Source of the DNA: Mycolicibacter sp. MU0083
Lineage (GTDB): Bacteria > Actinomycetota > Actinomycetes > Mycobacteriales > Mycobacteriaceae
Direction: 5' to 3'
Length of the DNA: 64,000 nt
Assembly: GCF_963378075.1 (NCBI RefSeq)
Contig: NZ_OY726394.1
Location: forward strand, 372,001 to 436,000
A program made the translations under genes and the position numbers. Under the pieces are notes generated by a model that saw nothing but the letters and a program-made list of their open reading frames with translations, did not search any database and was not told where the DNA came from. Every line of letters starts with the position of its first letter. The first letter of the stretch is position 1. Of this stretch, positions 8,460 through 17,332 are shown piece after piece.

Positions 8460-9286
8460 AGCTTGTTGCAGAAGCCGGCGTCGACGGGGAAGGTGACCCC
8501 GGTGACGTACTGGGCGGCGTCGGAGACCAGGTAGGAGATCGCCGCGCTGATGTCCTCGGGTTCGAGCATCCCGACCGGCATCGGGTTCTGCAGATGCGGA
8601 CCGCCATCCGGGTAGTTCTCCAGGAAGGACGTCATCGCGGGGTTGACCGCCATCATGGTGTTGACCGCTGTCGGGTGCACTGTGTTGACCCGGATGCTAT
8701 GGGGTGCAAGGGCGTTGGCCAGGGTGCGCATCAGGCCGACGATGCCGTGCTTGGAGGCGGCATAACCCAGGCCGCCGCCCTGCAGGCCGCCGAAGCCTTT
8801 CAGCCCGGCGGTCGAACTGGTGAACACGATCGACCCGCCGCGGCCCCCGGCGATCAGGTGGCCGATGGCGGCCTTGGCGGTGTGGAACGAACCGACCAGG
8901 TTCACGTCGATCACGTCGGTCCACATCTGCAGGTCTTCGTCGTCGGTGAGTTCGCGGAACGCCATCGCGGCGATACCGGCGTTGGCGCAGACGATGTCGA
9001 GGCGGCCGAACCGCTCGACCCCGGCGTCCAGTGCCGTCTTGAGCGCCGCGAAGTCGCGGACGTCGGCGACCGAGGCCACCATCTTGCCGCCCGCGGCCTC
9101 CACCAGGGCGACGGTCTCGTCGAGTTCCTCGCGGGTCGCCATCGGATACCCGTTGGAGGTGATGTCGGCGCAGATGTCCACGCCGATGATGTCGGCGCCG
9201 TCGGCGGCCAGGCGCACCGCATGGCTGCGGCCCTGGCCGCGCGCCACCCCGGTGATGAACGCGACTTTCCCGTCGAGTGAACCCAT
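8456..9286 (-). CDS. Mycofactocin-type SDR oxidoreductase
   Basis: A 276-residue [23 protein letters not shown] near the N-terminus and the insert with [20 protein letters not shown] place it in the mycofactocin-coupled group. The catalytic Tyr-x3-Lys is in YAASKHG and the Ser in TSSTAG. It is the first gene of a leftward operon continuing into a second SDR, a CMD-like protein and an ALDH. The start is 9 bp from an inverted repeat (9295-9309) shared with a divergent TetR gene, which probably controls the operon. Confidence 0.88.
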   Translation of the reverse strand: MGSLDGKVAFITGVARGQGRSHAVRLAADGADIIGVDICADITSNGYPMATREELDETVALVEAAGGKMVASVADVRDFAALKTALDAGVERFGRLDIVCANAGIAAMAFRELTDDEDLQMWTDVIDVNLVGSFHTAKAAIGHLIAGGRGGSIVFTSSTAGLKGFGGLQGGGLGYAASKHGIVGLMRTLANALAPHSIRVNTVHPTAVNTMMAVNPAMTSFLENYPDGGPHLQNPMPVGMLEPEDISAAISYLVSDAAQYVTGVTFPVDAGFCNKL

Positions 9287-9294
9287 GCGGGTAC

Positions 9295-9309
9295 AGTAAC
9301 CGTGTTACT
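9295..9309. promoter_or_regulatory. Operator candidate for the second TetR
   Basis: AGTAACCGTGTTACT is a perfect 6-3-6 inverted repeat in the 44-bp gap between the divergent SDR operon and the TetR gene. The sequence differs from the GATC palindrome near 1.8 and 2.6 kb, so the second TetR should have its own specificity. With so short a gap it must overlap the core promoter elements of one or both genes. Confidence 0.72.
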
Positions 9310-9330
9310 CAACGTCGACAAGGGGGTTCA

Positions 9331-9897
9331 TTGGACGGGCCGGAAGAACGGATTCTGGGCATCGTCGTCGAGATCCTTGAATCGCAGGGCTACGACGCGG
9401 TGCAACTGCGGGAAGTCGCCCGACGGGCCCGGGTGTCCCTGGCGACCATCTACAAGCGCTACGCCACCCGCGACGAGCTGATCCTGGCCGCCCTGGACAC
9501 CTGGATGGCCCGGCATCGCTACTCCGGGATCGCACCGCATGCCCGCGAGCCCGGCGAATCGGTGTATGCGGCGCTGATGCGCTTGTACCGCACCATCTTC
9601 GAGCCGTGGGAACGCCATCCGGCGATCCTGGCCGCCTATGTGCGGGCCCGCTCGGCGCCGGGCGGCGAACAGTTGGCCCGGCGTGGCTTCGATGTGGTGG
9701 TGCCGGCCGCGCAGGCGCTGCTCGCCGACGTCGACGACGCCTTCATCGCCGACCTGGACATCATCATCACCAACCTGGTCTATGGGCTGTCCGCGCGGTT
9801 CGTCGCCGGCGAGATCGCCATCACCGAGGTACTGCCCAGCCTGGAACGGGCGGTGTACCGGCTCACCGAGGCATACGGTCGGGACACCGGCGATTGA
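9331..9897 (+). CDS. TetR-family regulator of the SDR-SDR-CMD-ALDH operon
   Basis: A 188-residue TetR regulator beginning at TTG, chosen because a strong AAGGGGG ribosome site precedes it by 5-6 bases and the helix-turn-helix then starts at a normal distance: GPEERILGIVVEILESQGYD, followed by VARRARVSLATIYKRYATRD. An in-frame GTG at 9277 would run through the operator and add residues with no family match. The remainder is a helical ligand and dimer domain. The divergent arrangement with a shared inverted repeat points to control of the leftward SDR operon. The inducer is unknown. Confidence 0.85.
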   Translation: MDGPEERILGIVVEILESQGYDAVQLREVARRARVSLATIYKRYATRDELILAALDTWMARHRYSGIAPHAREPGESVYAALMRLYRTIFEPWERHPAILAAYVRARSAPGGEQLARRGFDVVVPAAQALLADVDDAFIADLDIIITNLVYGLSARFVAGEIAITEVLPSLERAVYRLTEAYGRDTGD

Positions 9898-9926
9898 CCC
9901 GTGGCGAACCGACGTAACCTGGCGTT

Positions 9927-10727
9927 ATGGCCGACATCGAGTTCACCTCGGTCGCCCCGATCATCGGAGTGCGAGACCTTGACGGCACGCTGCAGCGCTA
10001 CGAACTGCTGGGCTTCACCGTCCGGGCCTACAACGGTCCGGCGCGATACGGATTCGCCGATCGTGGCGCGGTGTCGCTGCACATCTCCGAATGGGCCGAA
10101 CATGATCCGAAACGCACCGCCGCCAGCGTCTACATCTACGTCGACGATGCCGATGCGCTCTTCGCGGAGTGGACGGCCTCGGGGGTTCCGGGATATTTCA
10201 TCGAACCGGCCGACACCGACTACCGGCTCAGGGAGTTCGGCTATGTCGATCCCGAGGGCACCCTGCACCGGGTCGGCTCGCCGCTGCCGGTCAAGGTTGT
10301 CAGTTCCACTCGGGTGATCGGAGCGTCGGCGAAACGGATCTTCGGCTACATCGCCGACCCGGCGTGGCAGCCGCGCTGGGACGGCAACGCCAACCTCGCC
10401 GAAGCCGCACCGGGACAACGGGTTCATGCCGTCGGCGACGTCTTCACGATGGAGCTGACGACCGGCGGGATCCGGGAGAACCACGTCGTCGAATTCGAGG
10501 AGGCCCGCCGCATCGCCTGGCGTCCCGCCGATCCCGGCCGTCCGCCGGCCGGGCACCTGTGGCGGTGGGAGCTCGAACCGGTGGGGCCGGCGCGCACCCG
10601 GGTCACCCACATCTACGACTGGTCGGCGCTGACCGACCCGAACCGGCTGCCGCGGGCGCAGGCCACCACGGCCGCAACGCTTGCCGCGTCACTGTCGCGG
10701 CTGGCCACCCTGGCCGAGATCTCCTGA
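9927..10727 (+). CDS. VOC domain fused to SRPBCC domain
   Basis: A 266-residue two-domain protein. Residues ~5-118 look like a vicinal-oxygen-chelate (glyoxalase/bleomycin-resistance) fold: VAPIIGVRDLDGTLQRYELL, then VYIYVDDADALFAEW and FGYVDPEGTLHRVG. Residues ~125-265 look like a START/SRPBCC ligand-binding domain (TRVIGASAKRIFGYIADPAW, WRWELEPVGPARTRVTHIYD). Each domain is usually encoded alone. It lies 29 bp after the TetR gene on the same strand, possibly co-transcribed. It could bind or isomerise a hydrophobic pathway intermediate, but no reaction can be assigned. Confidence 0.8.
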   Translation: MADIEFTSVAPIIGVRDLDGTLQRYELLGFTVRAYNGPARYGFADRGAVSLHISEWAEHDPKRTAASVYIYVDDADALFAEWTASGVPGYFIEPADTDYRLREFGYVDPEGTLHRVGSPLPVKVVSSTRVIGASAKRIFGYIADPAWQPRWDGNANLAEAAPGQRVHAVGDVFTMELTTGGIRENHVVEFEEARRIAWRPADPGRPPAGHLWRWELEPVGPARTRVTHIYDWSALTDPNRLPRAQATTAATLAASLSRLATLAEIS

Positions 10728-10738
10728 CGGCCGCGACG

Positions 10739-12934
10739 CTACCGGTTGTCGGCGAAGGCGCGCAGCGCGTCGACCTGCTCGGGATCCAGTGAGGGGCGCA
10801 CGTTTTCGCGGGCAGCGGCGACGTCTCCGGTGGTGACGTCGGCGGCGTCGATATCGCGACGCATCGCGGTCAGCGCAGCCTCGCGCAACAGTGCCACACA
10901 GTCCGCGGCGCTGTAGCCGTCCAGGTCGGCGGCCAGCGCGTCGAGATCGACGTCGGCATGCAGCGGCACCGATTTCCCGGCCACCTTCAAGATCGCCCGG
11001 CGGGCATCGGCGTCCGGCGGTTCGACGAACACCAGCTTCTCCAGCCGGCCCGGCCGGGTCAGCGCCGGATCGATCAGATCGGGACGGTTGGTGGCGCCCA
11101 CCACCACCACGTCACGCAGCGGGTTGGCGCCGTCGAGTTCGGTGAGCAGCGCCGCCACCACCCGGTCGGTCACGCCCGAGTCGAAGCTCTGCCCGCGCCG
11201 CGGCGCCAGCGCGTCGATCTCGTCGAGGAACACCAGCGACGGCGCGGAGTCGCGGGCCCGCTGAAACAGATCCCGCACCGCGCGTTCGCTGCTACCCACC
11301 CACTTGTCCATCAACTCCGCGCCTTTGACGGCATGCACGCTGACCCGGCCGGACCCGGCCAGGGCGCGCACCACGAAGGTCTTGCCGCATCCGGGCGGGC
11401 CGTAGAGCAGCACCCCGTGCGGCGGCTCGACGCCGAGCCGGGTGAACGTGTCCGGGTGCTGCAACGGCCACAGCACCGCCTCGGTCAACGCCTGTTTGGT
11501 GGCCACCATGTCGCCCACGTCGTCGAGGGTGACCGAACCGACCGACACCTCGGCGGCCGCCGAGCGGGACAGCGGGCGGATGACGCTGAGTGCCCCGACC
11601 AGGTCTTCCTGGGTGAGCTGAGGCTCCTCCTCGGTGTCGCTGGCCCGCGATGCCGCCCGCAACGCCGCCTCCCGCACCAGGGCGGCAAGGTCCGCGGCAA
11701 CGAAACCCGGTGTGCGCTCAGCGATCTCGCTCAAACTCAGCTCCGCGGTGGGCACCGAGACGAGCAAGGTGGTCAGCAGGGCCGCCCGGGTCGCGCCGTC
11801 GGGCAGGCTCAACCGGATCTCCCGATCGCACAGCTCCGGTGCCCGCAACCGCGGATCGACGCGATCCGGCAGCGCCGAGGTCGCAACGAACGCCACCCCC
11901 TCGGTGGCCACCACGTTGCGCAACTCGGCCAGGATCAGCGTCGCCACCGGCTCGGCCGGCTCGGGCAGCAGGGTGTCCACATCGGCGATCAGCAGCACCC
12001 CGCCGCCGTCGCAGACCCGCCCGGCCGCCGCACGGACCGCGGCCAGCCGGTCATCGGCGCCCAGCGCCCCGACCTCGGGGCCGTCTAACTCGATCAGACG
12101 GCGCCCCTCGCAGACCGCACGCACCAGCGTGGTCTTGCCGACACCGGCCGGACCCGACACCAACACCCCCAGATTCGTCCCGGCCTGCAGGGTCTTGAGC
12201 AGTTGCGGTTCGTCGAGGGCCAGCTTGAGCCATTCGGCGAGCTTGGCCGCCTGCGCCTCGCAGCCCTTGAGCTCGTCGATGGCGATCCGGGCCGGAGCGA
12301 CGGACTTGGCGGTCGTCGCCACCGGTGCCGGACTGCCGTCGCCGAAGGTCACCAGCGAATTCGGTTGCACACTGACCGGGCCGGCCGGGTCCACCCCGGT
12401 GACCGTCAACAACTCCGAGGTCCAGCTGATGCCCACCGCCGATGCCAACGCCGAGGTGGCCGCCGACGTCGAGGTGCCCGGGCCCAGATCGCGCGGCAGC
12501 AGGGACACCGCGTCGCCGACGGTCATCACCTTGCCCAGCAGGGCCTGGCGCAGCGTGGTCGGCGACAGGGTCTGGGCGGCCAGCGCCGAACCGCTCAGGG
12601 TCACCGACCGGGCGCCGTAGACCGTCACCGCGGACACCACCACCTCGGTCCCGTCCCGCAGTCCGGCGTTGGACAACGTCACGTCGTCGAGCAGCGCCAC
12701 TCCGGCAGGAGCGTCGGGTCCGGTCAGGCCGGCCACCGCCGACGTCGTACGGGAACCGGTCAGCGACACCGCATCCCATTCCCGGATGCCCAGGGCCGCA
12801 ACGGCTTCGGGGTGCAGCCGTACCACGCCGCGACGGGCGTCGACGGCGGAGGTGTTGAGCCGGGCGATCAGCGTCAGGTGCCGGGAGGAGGCCCGGGAAG
12901 CGTCGCCGTTCCGGTGCTCTTCAATAGAACCCAT
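10739..12934 (-). CDS. Tandem AAA+ ATPase, Cdc48-like (Rv0435c-like)
   Basis: A 731-residue protein: an N-terminal substrate domain (RLNTSAVDARRGVVRLHPEA onward, similar to the Cdc48 N domain), then two AAA+ modules. The first has Walker A GPAGVGKTT, but its Walker B reads LLIADVDTLL, so the usual glutamate is missing and hydrolysis there may be weak. The second has GPPGCGKT, Walker B LVFLDEIDAL and the second region of homology TNRPDLIDPALTRPGR, and looks fully active. Size and place match Rv0435c. It probably unfolds or remodels proteins. Its ATG shares the CATG tetranucleotide with the ATG of the divergent chorismate mutase gene. Confidence 0.92.
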   Translation of the reverse strand: MGSIEEHRNGDASRASSRHLTLIARLNTSAVDARRGVVRLHPEAVAALGIREWDAVSLTGSRTTSAVAGLTGPDAPAGVALLDDVTLSNAGLRDGTEVVVSAVTVYGARSVTLSGSALAAQTLSPTTLRQALLGKVMTVGDAVSLLPRDLGPGTSTSAATSALASAVGISWTSELLTVTGVDPAGPVSVQPNSLVTFGDGSPAPVATTAKSVAPARIAIDELKGCEAQAAKLAEWLKLALDEPQLLKTLQAGTNLGVLVSGPAGVGKTTLVRAVCEGRRLIELDGPEVGALGADDRLAAVRAAAGRVCDGGGVLLIADVDTLLPEPAEPVATLILAELRNVVATEGVAFVATSALPDRVDPRLRAPELCDREIRLSLPDGATRAALLTTLLVSVPTAELSLSEIAERTPGFVAADLAALVREAALRAASRASDTEEEPQLTQEDLVGALSVIRPLSRSAAAEVSVGSVTLDDVGDMVATKQALTEAVLWPLQHPDTFTRLGVEPPHGVLLYGPPGCGKTFVVRALAGSGRVSVHAVKGAELMDKWVGSSERAVRDLFQRARDSAPSLVFLDEIDALAPRRGQSFDSGVTDRVVAALLTELDGANPLRDVVVVGATNRPDLIDPALTRPGRLEKLVFVEPPDADARRAILKVAGKSVPLHADVDLDALAADLDGYSAADCVALLREAALTAMRRDIDAADVTTGDVAAARENVRPSLDPEQVDALRAFADNR

Positions 12935-13508
12935 GCGGTCATTATCGACATACGCAGCGGGGCTGACGTCGGCGATCGGCGTGGTCGCCCTGCTCGCCGC
13001 GGTACCGGCGGCCCGCGCCGACGACCCGCCGCCACTGACCGAACTCGTCGACGCCGCCGCCCAACGGCTACTGGTCGCCGACGACGTGGCGGCCGTCAAA
13101 TGGCGGACCGGAGCCGCCATCGAGGATCCGGCCCGGGTCGCCCGACAACTGGAGGCGCTGACCGCCGACGCCGCCGGCGCGGGCCTGGACCCCGACTATG
13201 TGCGGCGGATCTTCACCGACCAGATCGCGGCGACCGAAGCCGCCGAGCACCACCGATTCGACCAGTGGACCCGGGATCCCGACGCCGCCCCGCAGACCGG
13301 CCCCGAACTGGCGGACTCCCGGGCCCGCATCGACGGATTCAACCGGGCCATGCTCGCCCAGATCGGGGCACACTGGGAGCTGCTGCACTCCGCGGACTGC
13401 GCCGCCGAACTGGACGCCGCGACCCGAACCGTCGGCGACGCACATCATCTCGAGGAGTTCTACCGGCAGGCGCTGTCCGCGGCGACGCGGGACTACTGCC
13501 CGCGCTGA
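12933..13508 (+). CDS. Secreted chorismate mutase (AroQ-gamma type, Rv1885c-like)
   Basis: A 191-residue protein with a signal peptide (hydrophobic 9-28, cleavage near ARA-D30) followed by an all-helical domain. ELVDAAAQRLLVADDVAAVKW, then DPDYVRRIFTDQIAATE and the C-terminal CAAELD...ATRDYC closely resemble the exported M. tuberculosis chorismate mutase Rv1885c, including the conserved Lys after the first helix and two cysteines that form a disulphide in that protein. It converts chorismate to prephenate outside the cytoplasm; the purpose is unclear. In H37Rv the homologue is far away, so the location here is unusual. The start codon overlaps that of the divergent AAA ATPase gene. Confidence 0.88.
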   Translation: MRSLSTYAAGLTSAIGVVALLAAVPAARADDPPPLTELVDAAAQRLLVADDVAAVKWRTGAAIEDPARVARQLEALTADAAGAGLDPDYVRRIFTDQIAATEAAEHHRFDQWTRDPDAAPQTGPELADSRARIDGFNRAMLAQIGAHWELLHSADCAAELDAATRTVGDAHHLEEFYRQALSAATRDYCPR

Positions 13509-13516
13509 CCGCGCCG

Positions 13517-14422
13517 CTACCGCCCGGGTTTGCGCAGCCGCAGCCGGGCCATCGACTGCCCGTTGGGCCGCCGGATGCGCCGTACCCCGGGACGGCGACT
13601 CGGCTGCGCCCGGCGGATCGCCCGCCGGGCGGCGCGTCGTTCTTTGGGGGCGTCCTCCCAGGCCTCCGGATGCGCCGCCACCCAGCGCTGGCTGCGGATC
13701 GAGAACGGAATGGTGCACAGGTAGGCCACGATCAGCACCAGCACCAGCACGTAGGGGAACAGGAACGCCGCGGCCGCCACCAGGGCCAGCACCGCCAGCA
13801 GCACCGCCGCCAGATGCGGCGGCACCGCCACCGCGTGCATCTTGCGCATCGGGATCCGGCTGACCAGCATCATCGAGGTCCCCACCACCCAGGCGCAGGT
13901 GAACCACTGCGACGTCCACCAACCCTCGCCGAACTGCAGCTTGGCGGCCAGCAGGCCCAGCAGCGTGATCGCCCCGGCCGGCGCCGGCATCCCGACGAAG
14001 AACTCCCGGGTGTAGGCGGGCAGGGTGGCGTCGTCGAGCAGCGTGTTGAAGCGGGCCAGGCGCAGCACCACACAGACCGCATACAGCAGCACCACGATCC
14101 AGCCCGCCGGCTGCGTGGACAGCAGCGTCACATAGATCACCACCGCCGGCGCCACCCCGAAGTCGACCGCGTCGGCCAGCGAATCGATCTCGGCGCCCAT
14201 CCGGGACTCGGCGTCGAGGATCCGCGCCACCCGCCCGTCCAGGCCGTCGAGGATGGCCGCCGCCGCGATCAGGGCCATCGCCAGGTGCGGCTGCCCGTCC
14301 AGGGCGTACTTGATCGAGGTCAGGCCGGCGCAGATCGCCAGCACCGTCATGGAACTGGGCAGGATGTGCAGCCCCACCCGGGGGCGGTCCGTGGCGCGGT
14401 CCGGGAGGGCTGACTTCGTCAT
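13517..14422 (-). CDS. pssA: CDP-diacylglycerol-serine O-phosphatidyltransferase
   Basis: A 301-residue integral membrane enzyme of the CDP-alcohol phosphotransferase class. The signature [20 protein letters not shown] and the following DSLAD carry the metal-binding aspartates. About six or more hydrophobic segments follow, with a basic C-terminal tail ([20 protein letters not shown]). It makes phosphatidylserine from CDP-diacylglycerol and serine at the inner membrane. The ATG overlaps the stop of the upstream psd gene (ATGA), so substrate production and decarboxylation are translationally coupled. Matches pssA (Rv0436c). Confidence 0.93.
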   Translation of the reverse strand: MTKSALPDRATDRPRVGLHILPSSMTVLAICAGLTSIKYALDGQPHLAMALIAAAAILDGLDGRVARILDAESRMGAEIDSLADAVDFGVAPAVVIYVTLLSTQPAGWIVVLLYAVCVVLRLARFNTLLDDATLPAYTREFFVGMPAPAGAITLLGLLAAKLQFGEGWWTSQWFTCAWVVGTSMMLVSRIPMRKMHAVAVPPHLAAVLLAVLALVAAAAFLFPYVLVLVLIVAYLCTIPFSIRSQRWVAAHPEAWEDAPKERRAARRAIRRAQPSRRPGVRRIRRPNGQSMARLRLRKPGR

Positions 14423-15126
14423 GACAGCTCGGCCAACACGGTCTCGCCGGCAACCATGCGCTGGCCGATACCGACCAGCGGCCGGGTGCCCACCGGCAGG
14501 TAGACGTCCAGTCGCGACCCGAACCGGATCAAGCCGTAGGTGTCACCGATCGCCAGATGATCGCCGGGCCGGATATCGCAGCGGATGCGGCGCGCGACCA
14601 ATCCCGCGACCTGCACGGCGATCACCTCGGCGCCGCCGGCGGTGCGGATGCGCACACTGTTGCGTTCGTTGTCCTCGGTGGCCTCGGGGCGGTCCGCCGA
14701 CCCGAACCGGCCGGCCCGGTGCAGCACCTCGAGCACCTCGCCGCCGACCGGGGCGCGCTGCACGTGCGCGTCGAAGACCGACATGAAGATGCTGATGCGC
14801 TGCAGCGGTGCGTCGGGCAGGTCCAGTTCCGGGGGCGGAGGAGCGGTATCGACCAGGCAGACCACGCCGTCCGCGGGCGCGACCACCACGCCGGGACGCG
14901 TCGGCGGCACCCGATGCGGATGCCGGAAGAATCCCGCGCAGGCACCCGCGGCCACCAGACCGGCGCCACGCAGCCACGGCAGCCGGTGACCCACCAATGC
15001 CAGCCCCAGCGCTCCGCCGACGAACGGCAGACCGGCGGGGTGCATCGGCGGCACCGTCGAGCGCACCAGCTCGATCAGATGTCGAAGGCCGCCGGGATCA
15101 TCTGCTGCGCGGGGGCGTCGGGCCAT
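14419..15126 (-). CDS. psd: Phosphatidylserine decarboxylase
   Basis: A 235-residue psd of the short, archaeal-like type. The self-cleavage site that generates the pyruvoyl group is the Gly-Ser in [13 protein letters not shown]; the conserved [13 protein letters not shown] block lies mid-protein. Two hydrophobic stretches near residues 33-65 would attach it to the membrane. It converts phosphatidylserine to phosphatidylethanolamine, a major mycobacterial phospholipid and precursor for other envelope molecules. It is immediately downstream of moeA2 and overlaps pssA, as in other mycobacteria. Confidence 0.93.
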   Translation of the reverse strand: MARRPRAADDPGGLRHLIELVRSTVPPMHPAGLPFVGGALGLALVGHRLPWLRGAGLVAAGACAGFFRHPHRVPPTRPGVVVAPADGVVCLVDTAPPPPELDLPDAPLQRISIFMSVFDAHVQRAPVGGEVLEVLHRAGRFGSADRPEATEDNERNSVRIRTAGGAEVIAVQVAGLVARRIRCDIRPGDHLAIGDTYGLIRFGSRLDVYLPVGTRPLVGIGQRMVAGETVLAELS

Positions 15127-15176
15127 TGGGCCATCTTAGAAGCTGCCGGTGACACCCGGCGGGGTCAGCGTCGGAC

Positions 15177-16394
15177 TCACCCGGTCAGGTCCCAGACCTC
15201 CACCTCGGTCCCCGGCGGCAATTCGGTCACTTCGTCGGCGATGTCCAGCAGACAGTTCGCCGACGCCAGGTACCGCAGGTGATGGGAGGCCGGCGGGCCG
15301 TAGTTGGTGACCGTCCCGGTCTCGTAGTCGAGCAGGCCGCGACGGAACTGCCGCTTGCCGGCCGGCGACACCAGCTTCTCGCTGAGCACCGCGGTGCGGC
15401 GCGGGCGCTCCGGATGGGGGAGATCCATGGCGCGGCGCAGCGCCGGCCGCACGAAGACCTCGAAGGACACCTGGGCGCTGACCGGGTTGCCGGGCAGCGT
15501 CACGATCGCGGCATGCCCGACCCGACCGATGCCCTGCGGCATGCCGGGCTGCATCGCCACCTTGACGAAGTGCACGCCCTGGTCGCCGTCACGGCCGAAG
15601 ACGTCCTTGACCACCTCGTAGGCGCCGGCGCTGACCCCGCCGCTGGTGATGATCAGATCCACCGCGCCGTCGCGCACGCCGTAACGGTCCAGCACCCCGG
15701 TGAACGCGGCGGTGTCGTCGGCGACGGTGACCGCGCCCACCACCTCGGCGCCGGCCTCGCGGACCGCGGCGGCCAGCATCACCCCGTTGGATTCGTAGAT
15801 CTGGCCCGGTTGCAGCGGTGTGCCCGGCTTGATCAGCTCGGTGCCGGTGGAGATGACCAGCACCCGCTGCCGGGGACGCACGGTGAGTTCGGCCAGGCCC
15901 AGCGCCGAGACCAGCCCGGCGGCTGGCGCGCTGACCCGTTGCCCGGCCCACAGCACCGTCGAGCCCTCGGCGACGTCGCCGCCGGCCCGGCGGATGTGGC
16001 GACCCCGGGCGGTGGCGGCGCTGATCGCCACGGTGTCCACACCGCCGTCGGTGGACTCGACCGGGATCACCCCGTCCGCGCCGTAGGGCAGCGGTGCGCC
16101 GGTCATGATGCGGTGCGCGGTGCCCGGCGTCAGCGTCGGGATGTCGGTGCGCCCGGCCGGGATGTCCTCGGTCACCGGCAACCGCACCGGCGCTTCGGGA
16201 GTTGCCGAGGCGATGTCGTCGGCCAGCACCGCGTAACCGTCCATGCCGGAGTTGTCGAAGACCGGCAGTGAGATCGGAGCGATCACGTCGGCGGCCAGCA
16301 CCAGGCCCTCGGCGTCGGACAGGGGGACCGTGATCGGCGGGCGGCCCTGGATCAGGTCGGCGACGGCCCGCTGGTGCTCTTCGACGGAACGCAT
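15177..16394 (-). CDS. moeA2: Molybdopterin molybdenumtransferase MoeA2
   Basis: A 405-residue MoeA. The ATG is chosen because the protein then starts MRSVEEHQRAVADLIQGRPP, the normal family N-terminus, and gives the length of M. tuberculosis MoeA2. Motifs: PVFDNSGMDGYAV, RIMTGAPLPYGADGVIPVE, the MPT-binding STGTEL and SGGVSAG turn, LPGNPVS, and a C-terminal beta domain. It inserts molybdate into adenylylated molybdopterin to make the molybdenum cofactor. It is first of the moeA2-psd-pssA leftward set; the 50-bp gap to psd leaves room for a separate promoter. Confidence 0.94.
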   Translation of the reverse strand: MRSVEEHQRAVADLIQGRPPITVPLSDAEGLVLAADVIAPISLPVFDNSGMDGYAVLADDIASATPEAPVRLPVTEDIPAGRTDIPTLTPGTAHRIMTGAPLPYGADGVIPVESTDGGVDTVAISAATARGRHIRRAGGDVAEGSTVLWAGQRVSAPAAGLVSALGLAELTVRPRQRVLVISTGTELIKPGTPLQPGQIYESNGVMLAAAVREAGAEVVGAVTVADDTAAFTGVLDRYGVRDGAVDLIITSGGVSAGAYEVVKDVFGRDGDQGVHFVKVAMQPGMPQGIGRVGHAAIVTLPGNPVSAQVSFEVFVRPALRRAMDLPHPERPRRTAVLSEKLVSPAGKRQFRRGLLDYETGTVTNYGPPASHHLRYLASANCLLDIADEVTELPPGTEVEVWDLTG

Positions 16395-16408
16395 GTCGAC
16401 AGTCTGGC

Positions 16409-17332
16409 CTAGACGGGGAAACGGATTCCTGTCAGCTCCTGCGAGACCGCCCAGAGTCGCTGCTGCAACTCGATGTCGTGCGCCTGCCTGCTCGCTTCGA
16501 CCGGTTTGGGATGTCCGCGCTGCTCGCCGATGCCGCCCGGGCCGTAATACTGGCCGCCGGTGACCTCGGGATCGGTGGCGGCCCGCAACGTCGGCAGCGC
16601 GCCCATGGCGGCGCTCTGGATGACCAACGGCATCAGCAGTCGGTCGGCGGGCCGGAAGAACGGCGGCAGATAGCGGGTCAGCTCGGTGTTGGCGGTGCCG
16701 GGATGCGCCGCCACCGCGATGGTCGGCTTGCGCTTGGCGGCCAGCCGCCGCTGCAGCTCGTAGGTGAACATCAGATTGGCCAGTTTGGACTGCCCGTAGG
16801 CCGCGATCCGGTTGTAGCCGTTCTCCCACTGCAGGTCGTCGAAGTGGATCGCCGCCATGATCCGATGCGCCATGCTGCTGACCGTCACCACCCGGGAACC
16901 CTTGACCCGGATCAGCTGCGGTAGCAACAGTCCGGTCAGCGCGAAATGTCCCAAATGATTGGTGCCGAACTGCAATTCGAACCCGTCGACGGTGGTCTGC
17001 TTGGGGGTGTACATGACGCCGGCGTTGTTGATCAGCAGGTCGATGCGCCGGTGGGCGCTTTTCAGTGCGGCAGCGGCGGCGCGGACCGACTCCAGTGAAC
17101 TCAGATCCAGTGGCTGCACTTCCACCGCTGCCTGCGGGCAGGATCGCCTGATCCGGTCGGCTGCCGCGGCGCCCTTGTCGGCGTCCCGCACCGCCAGCAC
17201 CACCGTCGCACCGTGCTTGGCGAGTGCGAGGGCGGTGGGATAGCCGATTCCGGTATTGGAGCCGGTGATTACCGCGACGCGGCCGGTCTGATCCGGTACG
17301 TCGGAAGCCGTCCACCTGCTCCGGACACCCAT
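16409..17332 (-). CDS. SDR oxidoreductase, retinol-dehydrogenase-like (Rv0439c paralogue 1)
   Basis: A 307-residue SDR with TGSNTGIGYPTALALAKHGA for NAD(P), NNAGVMYTP, the catalytic Ser in TVSSMAHR and Tyr-x3-Lys in YGQSKLAN. The sequence is strongly similar over its whole length to the SDR at 26236-27147; for instance both contain VDGFELQFGTNHLGHFALTG. Only 14 bp separate it from moeA2, as for Rv0439c. The two paralogues bracket a ~9-kb block that is not at this place in H37Rv. The substrate is unknown; relatives act on lipophilic alcohols or ketones. Confidence 0.88.
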   Translation of the reverse strand: MGVRSRWTASDVPDQTGRVAVITGSNTGIGYPTALALAKHGATVVLAVRDADKGAAAADRIRRSCPQAAVEVQPLDLSSLESVRAAAAALKSAHRRIDLLINNAGVMYTPKQTTVDGFELQFGTNHLGHFALTGLLLPQLIRVKGSRVVTVSSMAHRIMAAIHFDDLQWENGYNRIAAYGQSKLANLMFTYELQRRLAAKRKPTIAVAAHPGTANTELTRYLPPFFRPADRLLMPLVIQSAAMGALPTLRAATDPEVTGGQYYGPGGIGEQRGHPKPVEASRQAHDIELQQRLWAVSQELTGIRFPV

